Source: Microbacterium sp. AK031 (GTDB taxonomy: Bacteria > Actinomycetota > Actinomycetes > Actinomycetales > Microbacteriaceae). Taken from it: 64,000 nucleotides of DNA. The DNA lies in assembly GCF_024807145.1 (NCBI RefSeq), contig NZ_JANUCA010000002.1, forward strand, positions 434,001 to 498,000. Reading direction: 5' to 3'. Shown here piece by piece: positions 52,336 to 60,178 of this stretch. The notes under the pieces were generated by a model that was given only the letters and a program-made list of their open reading frames with translations, was not told the DNA's origin and searched no databases. How positions within the stretch are numbered: position 1 is the first letter of the stretch; each line of letters opens with the position of its first letter. The position numbers and the translations under genes were made by a program.

Positions 52336-54447
52336 CGCGAGCACGAACGGGAGCACTTCGCTCGCTCCCGCCAGTCGAAGGGCACGGGCGGCGACGGTGA
52401 GGGTCCAGCGACTGTCGGCCTGGTCATCGACGAGCAGCACCGGCCCGTCGGGAATCTCGAGTCCGTCGGCGCTGAAACGCTCCCAAAGGCCGGCGAGCCG
52501 GAACGCGCTGTTGCCACCCGGCTGCCCGGTGGGCCCGCCATCGACGGGCGTCAGTGCGCCGATGAAGGGCAGCTTGCCGATCTCGGCGATCCCGTGCGCG
52601 AGCGAATCGACGAGCAGGGGACGCGATCGCGACGGCATCGCGACGACCGCGACGGGTCGCTCGGCCCATCCCCACCCTGCGAGGACCCGCACGCAGCCGG
52701 CGAGCACCTGCGGGGTCACCTGTGCATCAGGCGCACCCGCTGCGAACAGCGTACGCAGCGTGCCGCCCCAGCCGAGGTCGGTGAGTCGGGCCAGCGCTCG
52801 TCCGCTGCCGGCCTGCTCGCCCGCAGGAATGCGCCCCTTCGCCGGAACCCCGAGCCGGTCGGCACCCGTGGGCCACATGCGGCGCGGGTCGATCGCGACG
52901 CCGACCCGGTCGAGGGACTCAGATGCCGCTGACGTCGCCGCGTGCCCGATCTCGCGGGGGAACCACGCGCCGGCACAGTTGTCGCACCGCCCGCACGGCG
53001 CGGCCGTATCGTCATCGAGCGCACGCTGCAGGAACTCCATGCGGCATCCGTCGGTCTGCTCGTAATCGAGCATGTGCTGCTGCTCGGCGACGCGTTCGGC
53101 GGCGATGCGCGCGTAACGGTCCCGGTCGTAGACCCAGCTCTCGCCGGTGGCGACCCACCCGCCCTGCACGCGCCGTACGGCGCCGTCCACATCGAGCACC
53201 TTGAGCAGCAGCTCGAGCGGGGTGCGACGGATGTCGACCATCGCCTCGAGTGCAGGGGTCGAGATCGGTACGTCGCCGAGGGCGGCGATCACACGCTCGG
53301 CGCGCTCCTGATCGGGCATGGATGCCGTGGCGAAATAGTGCCAGATGTCGCGGTCCTCCACCCCGGGCAGCAGCAGAACGTCCGCGCTCTCGCTCGCGCG
53401 CCCCGCGCGCCCCACCTGCTGGTAGTAGGCCACCGGCGACGACGGCGCTCCGAGGTGCAGCACGAACCCGAGGTCGGGCTTGTCGAAGCCCATGCCGAGC
53501 GCGCTCGTCGCGACGAGCGCCTTCACCTCGTTGCGTCTGAGCATGCCCTCCGACTCCTCACGCTCATCGGTGTCGGTCTGCCCTGTGTACGCGCGCACCT
53601 CATGTCCGCGCTCGCGCAGCAGCCGGGCGGTGTCGACGGCCGCGGCGACGGTGAGCGTGTAGATGATGCCCGATCCGGGCAGGTCATCGACATGGCTGAG
53701 CAGCCAGGCCAGCCGGCTGGCCGCATCGGGAAGGCGCAGCACGCCGAGTCGCAGGGATGCGCGGGCGAGCGGGCCGCGGATCGTGAGCGCACCCTCGCCG
53801 GCCATATCGCCCCTCGCGCCTGCGACTCCGAGCTGCTCTTCGACGTCGGCGACGACCCGGCTGTTCGCCGTCGCGGTCGTGGCGAGCACCGGCACCTCCG
53901 CCGGCATCTGCGTGATGAGGTCGCGCAGGCGCCGGTAATCAGGGCGGAAGTCGTGACCCCAGTCGCTGATGCAGTGCGCCTCGTCGACGACGAGCATGCC
54001 GATGCGGCGCACGAGCGCGGGTAGTTGCTGCTCGCGGAAGGCGGGGTTGTTCAGCCTCTCCGGCGACACCAGCAGCACGTCGACCTCGTCGCGGTCGAGC
54101 CGTGCGAGCACGTCGCCCCATTCGTGCGCGTTCGTCGAGTTGATCGCCACCGCGCGCACGCCGGCGCGTTCGGCCGCCGCGATCTGGTCGCGCATCAGTG
54201 CCAGCAGCGGCGAGACGAGCACCGTGGGTCCGGCGCCCTGCCGACGCAAGAGCAGGGTCGCGACGAAGTAGACGGCAGACTTGCCCCAGCCGGTGCGCTG
54301 CACCACGAGCGCCCGCCGACGCTGGGCGACCAGCGCCTCGATCGCTTCGTACTGCCCCTCGTGGAAGTCGGCGTCAGGGCGTCCGACGAGTTCGCGCAGC
54401 GCGGCGAGGGCGGCGGCACGGGTGTCGACGGCAGACAGAGAGGTCAT
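52324..54447 (-). CDS. recQ: RecQ-family DNA helicase with PRTase-like C-terminus
   Basis: A 707-residue superfamily 2 helicase. It has Walker A VVQRTGWGKSAVY (48-60), DEAH in MLVVDEAHCISDWGHDFRPD (about 151-170), VGRAGRASESADVLLL (motif VI), and a RecQ zinc cluster with CGRCDNC near residue 490. The last 60 residues include GPVLLVDDQADSRWTLTVAA, matching the PRPP-loop form of phosphoribosyltransferases. Convergent with paaZ. The ATG at 54447 is chosen over a longer reading. Confidence 0.92.
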   Translation of the reverse strand: MTSLSAVDTRAAALAALRELVGRPDADFHEGQYEAIEALVAQRRRALVVQRTGWGKSAVYFVATLLLRRQGAGPTVLVSPLLALMRDQIAAAERAGVRAVAINSTNAHEWGDVLARLDRDEVDVLLVSPERLNNPAFREQQLPALVRRIGMLVVDEAHCISDWGHDFRPDYRRLRDLITQMPAEVPVLATTATANSRVVADVEEQLGVAGARGDMAGEGALTIRGPLARASLRLGVLRLPDAASRLAWLLSHVDDLPGSGIIYTLTVAAAVDTARLLRERGHEVRAYTGQTDTDEREESEGMLRRNEVKALVATSALGMGFDKPDLGFVLHLGAPSSPVAYYQQVGRAGRASESADVLLLPGVEDRDIWHYFATASMPDQERAERVIAALGDVPISTPALEAMVDIRRTPLELLLKVLDVDGAVRRVQGGWVATGESWVYDRDRYARIAAERVAEQQHMLDYEQTDGCRMEFLQRALDDDTAAPCGRCDNCAGAWFPREIGHAATSAASESLDRVGVAIDPRRMWPTGADRLGVPAKGRIPAGEQAGSGRALARLTDLGWGGTLRTLFAAGAPDAQVTPQVLAGCVRVLAGWGWAERPVAVVAMPSRSRPLLVDSLAHGIAEIGKLPFIGALTPVDGGPTGQPGGNSAFRLAGLWERFSADGLEIPDGPVLLVDDQADSRWTLTVAARALRLAGASEVLPFVLALRG

Positions 54448-54526
54448 ACCCCCACTCTGCCTTAGGCGACCGACACAGCGGCCGAGCATCGGGAAGCGGA
54501 CCGCCCGCATGCTCCGCCCGATCGTC

Positions 54527-54538
54527 TAGCGTGGAAAG
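54527..54538 (+). promoter_or_regulatory. Leaderless -10
   Basis: TAGCGT (54527-54532), six bases, then GTG at 54539. No Shine-Dalgarno site. Confidence 0.5.
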
Positions 54539-54964
54539 GTGATCACCCGCGAACTCGCGGTCGCGCTGCGGCAGGCCGGCCTCGTGTGGCTCCCCCAGAG
54601 CGGCGACCGTTTCCAGCTCGACCTTCCCGACGAGGTCGAGCTCGAGCTCGATGTCGAGGCCGAGATCTTCACTGTCAGCGAGATGACCATCGAGGCGCGC
54701 CAGTCGCCGCGCGGCACCGACCTCGCGTTCAACGGCACGACGGAGTGGGCATTGGATGCGGTCGAGCTGGCAGACGCCGTGTGGCTGCCCCGCGAGGATC
54801 AACTGCGTGACCTGTTGCGCGGCACGTTCCGCAGGCTGGTGCGCCTGGAGGATTCGTTCCTGGTGGAGATCGAGATCAGCGGTGAGACGCTGCGCTTCGA
54901 GCATCCCGATCCTTCCGAGGCGTACGGTCGTGCGCTCCTGGAGCTCGTCTCCCGCTCCCGCTGA
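54539..54964 (+). CDS. Hypothetical protein (actinobacterial family)
   Basis: A 141-residue acidic protein. It opens MITRELAVALRQAGLVWLPQ and has GDRFQLDLPDEVELELDVEA, AEIFTVSEMTIE, and VWLPREDQLRDLLRGTF. It looks like a conserved family often found near pyrophosphohydrolase-type or helicase genes in Microbacteriaceae, but no function is known to me. GTG start with a leaderless -10. Confidence 0.7.
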   Translation: MITRELAVALRQAGLVWLPQSGDRFQLDLPDEVELELDVEAEIFTVSEMTIEARQSPRGTDLAFNGTTEWALDAVELADAVWLPREDQLRDLLRGTFRRLVRLEDSFLVEIEISGETLRFEHPDPSEAYGRALLELVSRSR

Positions 54965-55258
54965 TGCTCCGCGGCGCCGGGATTCCGCTCGCGCTTGGGA
55001 GCCGTCTGCACCCGACTGCGTGCGCCTGCCGAAAACGGGCTGTCGGCGTTTCGGCGCGAATGGGTTTCGGTGGGCGATTTCGGCGGATCGTCTTCGGCGT
55101 GTCGAGCACCTGGTCTGCGGTGTCCGCAGGCCTGCCAGAAACGATCAGTTTCGGTCGATTGAGGAAACCTACAACCTGGCGAGGCATCGAATCGACGTGG
55201 AGGCAGGTCGGCGCGGCGACGTTCGATTTCGTTGCCGGGAGAATGGGAGGATGGTGGC
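54965..55258. other. Gene-free left flank of the copper cluster
   Basis: This 294-bp gap has several repeated TTTCGG/GAAAC words, including the inverted GAAACGATCAGTTTC at 55138-55152. AGGCCTGCCAGAAAC (55128-55142) is the inverse of a right-flank sequence, with one mismatch. I see no convincing gene in it, and base use differs from the coding parts. Confidence 0.5.
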
Positions 55259-55864
55259 ATGACCCCGTCGAGGAAGCCTGCCATTCTGCGCGGCTTCGCG
55301 GCGGCGTCTCTCGCAACGTTCGCTGCTCTCGCGGGGCACGTTACGGGCGGGGGTCAGATGCCGGGCGTACTCGGAATCCTGGTTCCGTGGATTTTCTCCT
55401 TCATGGTGTGCGTGCTGCTCGCGGGGCGGAAGCTCTCGGTAATCCGTCTGAGCATCTCGGTAGCGATCAGTCAGATCCTGTTCCACGTGCTGTTCGTTCT
55501 CGGCACGATCGAACCCTCTGGGCACACGGGCGGGCATGTTCACGGCGCTCCCGTGGTCTTGCCTGCGAGCACCGGGATGGCTGAGGCCGTCGTTGCTGAT
55601 GGCACGATGTGGGCAGGTCACCTTCTGGCCGCGGTCGTCACCGTTGTGATCGCGCACCGTGGTGAGCGGATGCTGCTCGGGCTGCGTGAGATCGCCGTCC
55701 AGATTGTCGTCTGGGTGCGCCGTCGCGTGGAGGCCGTGCTGGTGCTGCTAGAGGTGCTCAACCTCCGGGGGCTCCGCGAGGTGTGGGACCGGAGCCGTCC
55801 TCTTGAGTCTCGGGTACTGGCGACCCTTCGGGGACGCGCGCCACCTGCAGTCCGCGCGATCTGA
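55259..55864 (+). CDS. His-rich multi-pass membrane protein
   Basis: A 201-residue protein with about four helices (17-36, 41-62, 66-91 and 126-147). A central extracytoplasmic loop has GHTGGHVHGAPVV, with histidines suited to metal binding. The tail (about 160-201) is basic. It leads the CopC-PCuAC-DyP-PepSY run, so a role in copper uptake or sensing is plausible. No known family recognised. A GGGAGG site precedes the ATG at 55259. Confidence 0.7.
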   Translation: MTPSRKPAILRGFAAASLATFAALAGHVTGGGQMPGVLGILVPWIFSFMVCVLLAGRKLSVIRLSISVAISQILFHVLFVLGTIEPSGHTGGHVHGAPVVLPASTGMAEAVVADGTMWAGHLLAAVVTVVIAHRGERMLLGLREIAVQIVVWVRRRVEAVLVLLEVLNLRGLREVWDRSRPLESRVLATLRGRAPPAVRAI

Positions 55865-55898
55865 TCCGCACCGGCTCTCGTCTGTCGCCGGTGTTCCC

Positions 55899-55925
55899 GC
55901 CCGGGCGCATCTGCGCGCCCCGGGC
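55899..55925 (+). terminator. GC-rich hairpin after the His-rich membrane gene
   Basis: GCCCGGGCGC, four-base loop ATCT, GCGCGCCCCGGGC form an imperfect hairpin 35 bases after the stop. It is possibly a terminator or attenuator between this gene and copC. Confidence 0.45.
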
Positions 55926-55941
55926 ATTCTGAACAACCGTT

Positions 55942-55960
55942 GGCGCCGCTCGGCGGCGCC
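55942..55960 (+). promoter_or_regulatory. Hairpin upstream of copC ribosome site
   Basis: GGCGCCGC, loop TCG, GCGGCGCC make an 8-bp perfect stem. It ends four bases before GAGAGG, the copC ribosome site, so it may tune translation or end upstream transcripts. Confidence 0.45.
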
Positions 55961-55977
55961 TGACGAGAGGCTTTCTC

Positions 55978-56592
55978 ATGCATGCACTGCGCCGTATCGG
56001 TGCGGGGCTGGCGCTGGCCTTGATCGCTGTCCTGGCGATCGCGGTCCCGGCGTCCGCCCACGACCAGCTGACCTCCAGCACACCCAGTGACGGTGAAGCA
56101 TTGGCGACCGCTCCGGAAGAGATCGCCATGACGTTCTCGGGGGACCTCATCGTCCTTGATTCATCTATGGCGGGTGCTGTGGTGATGGTCGTCGATGAGG
56201 CAGGGCGAGATTGGGTGAGCGGAGAAATCACCGTCGAGAGCAACCGGGTAACCGCGCAGCTCACGCCCGGAATGCCAGTCGCCGGCTACCAGGTGCGATG
56301 GCAGGTCGTCTCCGAGGACGGACACCCCATCTCGGGTGTGATCCCGTTCACGATCGGCGACGCCGCGCCCATGGTCACGGCCTCGACCGGCGATACCGCC
56401 ACAGATCAAAACGCAGCGGGTTCGGAAGATCAGATCGCAGACGAATCGAGCAGCCCCGTTCGGGTGCTGCTCATCGGGGCAGGCGGCGCAGCGATCGCTG
56501 CAGCCGGTTTCGCCCTCTATCGATTCCTTCGTTGCTCCCGGGCGACAGCCGCCCCGCCGGCATCCGGCGATCACGCGGCAGAAACCATTTGA
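55978..56592 (+). CDS. CopC-type copper-binding protein, membrane-anchored
   Basis: A 204-residue secreted cupredoxin-like protein. A Sec signal peptide ends at PASA, leaving His28 as the mature N-terminus (HDQLTSSTPSDG), the usual Cu(II) ligand with EDGHPISGVIPF. A linker and one C-terminal helix (VLLIGAGGAAIAAAGFALY) anchor it to the outer side of the membrane, with a basic cytoplasmic tail. It binds copper in the periplasm-like space. Second gene of the copper run. Confidence 0.9.
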   Translation: MHALRRIGAGLALALIAVLAIAVPASAHDQLTSSTPSDGEALATAPEEIAMTFSGDLIVLDSSMAGAVVMVVDEAGRDWVSGEITVESNRVTAQLTPGMPVAGYQVRWQVVSEDGHPISGVIPFTIGDAAPMVTASTGDTATDQNAAGSEDQIADESSSPVRVLLIGAGGAAIAAAGFALYRFLRCSRATAAPPASGDHAAETI

Positions 56593-56605
56593 AAGGCACT
56601 ACACG

Positions 56606-57136
56606 ATGAACACTTCCAAGACCCTCCCTCGCGCCGCGGCACTGCTCGCTGTTTCGCTCCTCGCGCTGACCGGGTGTGCGGCCACAGCCGCCCCGGCCGA
56701 GGAGCCGAAGCCCGCCGGCGATGTCGTGACCATTGAGGACGCGTGGGTGAAGGCTGCACCGGACGGCATGTCCGCCGCCTTCGGGATGCTCGAGAACACC
56801 GGCGACGAGGACGTGACAGTCGTCTCCGTCGAATCAGATGTCTCGCCGATGATGGAACTGCACGAGACAGTGGAAAACGAAGCCGGAGAGATGGTGATGC
56901 GCGAGATCGAGGGGGGATTCGTGATCCCAGCCGGGGGTGAGCTCGCGCTGGAACCGGGTGCAAACCACATCATGCTCATGGGCCTCGCCAACCCTCTCGT
57001 CGCGGGCGATGAGGCAACGTTCACCCTCACGTTCTCCGACGATTCGACGTACGAGTTCACTGCTCCGGTGAAGGACTACTCGGGTGCGAATGAGAACTAC
57101 GAGGAGAGCGACGAGCACGAAGGCATGGATCACTGA
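56606..57136 (+). CDS. PCu(A)C copper chaperone lipoprotein
   Basis: A 176-residue lipoprotein: lipobox LTGC with Cys24. The PCu(A)C fold binds Cu(I) through the H(M)x10Mx21HxM set: MMELHETVE, GEMVMRE and NHIMLMGL are all visible. The C-terminal tail is acidic with His and Met (DEHEGMDH). It delivers copper to cytochrome oxidase or other cuproproteins. The stop overlaps the DyP gene ATG (TGATG). Confidence 0.92.
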   Translation: MNTSKTLPRAAALLAVSLLALTGCAATAAPAEEPKPAGDVVTIEDAWVKAAPDGMSAAFGMLENTGDEDVTVVSVESDVSPMMELHETVENEAGEMVMREIEGGFVIPAGGELALEPGANHIMLMGLANPLVAGDEATFTLTFSDDSTYEFTAPVKDYSGANENYEESDEHEGMDH

Positions 57137-58365
57137 TGCCGGCGCCCGCTGAGGGCGCGTCCACCGGTCCCGGTCGCTCGACCCGGCGGCAGTTCCTCCT
57201 CGGAGGGGCTGTCGCCGGGATCGGCGCGGCTGCAGCGATCGGCGCGGACTTCGCACTCAACCGTCCCAACACGGACGAGACCACCACGCCCTCAACGCCG
57301 ATGAACGGCGACGAGAAGGTCCCCTTCTTCGGAGCACACCAGGCCGGCATCGACACGGCGGCTCAGGCGCACGGGGTCTTCGTCGCGCTGGATCTGAACG
57401 ACGGTGTCAATGCGGCAGCTCTCGTGCGTCTGATGCGGATCCTCACAGATGATGCGGCTCGCCTCACCCAGGGGACACCCGCGTTGGCCGACTCGGAACC
57501 GGAACTCGCCCTGTCACCCGCTCGACTCACGGTCACCTTCGGGTTCGGGCCGGGGCTCGTCTCTCGCGCTGGCAGCACGGGGCCGGCCTGGCTCACCCCC
57601 CTACCCGCCTTCGGGATCGACCGGCTGCAGCCGGAGTTCTCGGACGGGGACCTTCTGCTGCAGGTCAACGGTGACGATCCGCTGACAGTCGCGCACGCGA
57701 CGCGCATGCTCCTGAAAGACGCACGCGGATTCACGACGATCCGGTGGACACAGCAAGGGTTCCGCCGGGCACACAGCACCGTGCGACCGGGGACCACGAT
57801 GCGCAACCTCTTCGGCCAGGTCGACGGCACGACCAACCCGCAACCGGGGACGAAAGACTTCGACCAGGTCGTCTGGGCAGAAGACGGGTGGCTTGCCGGC
57901 GGCACCGGAGCAGTGATCCGCCGCATCCGCATGGATCTCGACAAATGGGACCGCCTCGACCGGAGCGGACGCGATGCGTCCGTCGGCCGCACGATGGCCA
58001 ACGGCGCACCGTTGACCGGAACCAACGAGTTCGACGAACCGGACTTCGAAGCGAAGACCGCCATCGGGTTCCCGGTGATCCCGCAGTTCGCGCACATTCG
58101 ACGCGCACGCGGCGACGACAGCGAACGCATCTTCCGCCGCGCCTTCAACTACGACGAACGCCCCCTCGGGGCCGAGGTCTCCGACTCGGGGCTCATCTTC
58201 GTCTCCTATCAGGCCGACATCGAACGCCAGTTCATCCCGATGCAACGACGGCTCGATGAGCTCGACCTGCTCAACGAATGGACCACGCCCATCGGCTCCG
58301 CCGTCTTCGCAATCCCTCCCGGCTGCGCCGAGAACGGCTTCATCGGCGACACCCTCCTCTCCTGA
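57136..58365 (+). CDS. Tat-exported DyP-type heme peroxidase
   Basis: A 409-residue dye-decolorising peroxidase. A Tat signal STRRQFLLGG (twin Arg 17-18) and a hydrophobic stretch export it folded. The GxxDG motif in FGQVDGTTNP (Asp near 229) is the distal acid; the proximal heme His is in PQFAHIRRARG (near 318); RRAFNYDE follows. Similar EfeB/DtpA proteins act in iron uptake or copper-enzyme maturation; Streptomyces DtpA is linked to copper trafficking. Its place after PCu(A)C favours the latter. Confidence 0.92.
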   Translation: MPAPAEGASTGPGRSTRRQFLLGGAVAGIGAAAAIGADFALNRPNTDETTTPSTPMNGDEKVPFFGAHQAGIDTAAQAHGVFVALDLNDGVNAAALVRLMRILTDDAARLTQGTPALADSEPELALSPARLTVTFGFGPGLVSRAGSTGPAWLTPLPAFGIDRLQPEFSDGDLLLQVNGDDPLTVAHATRMLLKDARGFTTIRWTQQGFRRAHSTVRPGTTMRNLFGQVDGTTNPQPGTKDFDQVVWAEDGWLAGGTGAVIRRIRMDLDKWDRLDRSGRDASVGRTMANGAPLTGTNEFDEPDFEAKTAIGFPVIPQFAHIRRARGDDSERIFRRAFNYDERPLGAEVSDSGLIFVSYQADIERQFIPMQRRLDELDLLNEWTTPIGSAVFAIPPGCAENGFIGDTLLS

Positions 58366-58374
58366 AAGCACACA

Positions 58375-59802
58375 ATGACTCTCACGACATCCGAAACAAC
58401 CCCGCACGCTCCACCTACCCCAGCCAGCAACCGGAAGAAGGGCTGGCTCGGCCCGCTGCTGCTCCGCCTGCACTTCTACGCAGGCATCCTCGTCGGCCCG
58501 TTCATCCTCATCGCCGCCATCAGCGGCGCCCTCTACGCCCTCACCCCGCAGCTCGAGCAGGCCATCTACGCCGAGCAGCTCCACGCACCCAAGTCCGACA
58601 CGTCCCTGACCCTCGCACAGCAGATCGAGGCTGCCGACGCCTACCGCGGCGACGCCTCGGGCCTGTTCGCGGTGCGTCCCGCACCCGAACCCGGCGACAC
58701 CACCCGCATCATGTATGCCGAAGAGGGCCTCGGCGCGAGCGAGTCACGGGCCGTGTTCGTCGACCCCGGGACCGGCGAGATCCGCGGCGACCTCGTCGTT
58801 TACGGCACCAGCGGCTCCACACCGCTGCGCACCTGGATCAGCAACCTGCACCGCAACCTCCACCTCGGGGACGCCGGACGCCTCTACAGCGAACTCGCCG
58901 CCTCCTGGCTCGGCATCGTTGCCGTCGCCGGCCTCGCACTGTGGATCATCCGCATCCGCAAAGCGCGCGCGAAGAAGGACTTCGTTCGCCCGAACCGCGC
59001 CCACAAGGGCTACCGCGGTCTGTTCGGGTGGCATACGAGCATCGGAATCTGGGTGATCCTCGGCGCTCTGTTCCTCTCGGCCACCGGCATCACCTGGTCT
59101 CAGTACGCCGGCACAAACGTGAGCAACCTGCGGGCCGCGCTCGACTGGGGCACCCCCTCGATCAACACCGCACTTGGTGGCGAAACACCGGCAGCGGACG
59201 ACCACGCCCACCATCACGGGGCGGAGACCGCACCCACGGGCGCGGCGAACCCGGCAACGTTCGACGCCATCCTCGCCATCGCGAAACGCGAGAACGTGAA
59301 CACCGGTCAGGTCGAGATCAACCCCCCCGCCGAACCGGGCACCGCCTGGACGATCCGGGAGATCAAGAGCACCTTCCCCGCCGAAGGCGACTCCCTCGCG
59401 ATCGACGGCACCACCATGCAGGTCGTCGACCGCATCGACTTCGCCAACCTCTCCCTACCCGCGAAACTCGCCAGCTGGGGCATCAACATCCACATGGGAG
59501 TCATGTTCGGACTCCTCAACCAGATCGTCCTGTTCCTCGTCGCCATCGGCCTCGCAACGATGGTGATACTCGGCTACCTGATGTGGTGGAAACGCCGCCC
59601 CGCACGCGACACCAGCCAACTCATGGGTAATCCGCCGCGCCGCGCTCTTCGCGACGCACCATGGTGGGGCATCGCCACCGCCGGGGCGGCTGCTCTACTT
59701 ATCGGGCTGTGGCTCCCCCTCGTCGGCTGGACACTCCTCGCATTCCTCGTCCTCGACACCGTCATCGGCGTCACCGCCCGGCGAGGGTCACGCACTCGCT
59801 AA
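58375..59802 (+). CDS. PepSY-associated membrane protein
   Basis: A 475-residue protein with PepSY-TM layout. Four helices are visible (about 34-56, 180-197, 221-243 and 380-405) plus a pair near 425-465. LHFYAGILVGPFILIAAISG, FGWHTSIGIWVILGALFLSA and INIHMGVMFGLLNQIVLF carry paired His that could bind heme or metal. A His-rich loop DDHAHHHGAE lies near residue 282. Members are seen with iron and copper transport and reductase systems. Last gene of the copper run. Confidence 0.85.
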   Translation: MTLTTSETTPHAPPTPASNRKKGWLGPLLLRLHFYAGILVGPFILIAAISGALYALTPQLEQAIYAEQLHAPKSDTSLTLAQQIEAADAYRGDASGLFAVRPAPEPGDTTRIMYAEEGLGASESRAVFVDPGTGEIRGDLVVYGTSGSTPLRTWISNLHRNLHLGDAGRLYSELAASWLGIVAVAGLALWIIRIRKARAKKDFVRPNRAHKGYRGLFGWHTSIGIWVILGALFLSATGITWSQYAGTNVSNLRAALDWGTPSINTALGGETPAADDHAHHHGAETAPTGAANPATFDAILAIAKRENVNTGQVEINPPAEPGTAWTIREIKSTFPAEGDSLAIDGTTMQVVDRIDFANLSLPAKLASWGINIHMGVMFGLLNQIVLFLVAIGLATMVILGYLMWWKRRPARDTSQLMGNPPRRALRDAPWWGIATAGAAALLIGLWLPLVGWTLLAFLVLDTVIGVTARRGSRTR

Positions 59803-60178
59803 CACTCCTCTTCTCCGAGCCCCTTGCCGTGAACAAGGGGCCCGGAGAAGACGACGCTACGGCGTCCGCCGAAACCCCCTGCCGCTTCCTCACGCCGCGA
59901 AACCGCTCGAGAAGTGGCTCGGGTTTCCGGCAGGCCTCGAAACTGGCTTAGCCGCGGCCCGCCGTAAACGATCGTTTCCGCGGGCTACCCGTGACTCAAA
60001 TTGCAGTCGGATTCGTCGTGCTCGGCGAATGCTTGATCCATGGCTTCATTGTGGAGTAGGCGTCGAAAGCTGCAACGGATGCCGCTTCCTGGAGCGCGAA
60101 CAAAGTTCTTCAGAAAAGTTTTCTGATCAGCCCGTTTTTCGGCTCGGAATGTCGGTGGCCATCGGTTGAATAGGAGTT
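59803..60178. other. 376-bp gene-free right flank of the copper cluster
   Basis: It holds the terminator at 59810, the perfect palindrome AAACGATCGTTT (59966-59977), and GTTTCCGGCAGGCCT (59923-59937), which is the inverse of a left-flank site with one mismatch. The last 60 bases are AT-richer (AAAGTTCTTCAGAAAAGTTT) and may hold the HNH promoter. No gene was seen. Confidence 0.55.
59810..59850 (+). terminator. Strong terminator after the PepSY gene
   Basis: CTTCTCCG pairs with CGGAGAAG and inner CCCCTTG pairs with CAAGGGG around a seven-base loop. The stem is 15 bp with a small internal bulge. It ends the copper operon. The outer arms match those of the hemA terminator. Confidence 0.8.

Noticed and set aside
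54965..55584. A 206-codon plus-strand frame across the left flank of the copper cluster
   Set aside because: It overlaps the His-rich membrane gene in another frame, has no motif and is rich in Arg and Gly; the overlapped gene has a ribosome site and membrane helices.
58278..59630. A 450-codon plus-strand frame overlapping the PepSY gene
   Set aside because: Its His/Arg/Pro-rich sequence is the second frame of the PepSY gene and has no hydrophobic helices; the PepSY frame has clear membrane segments.
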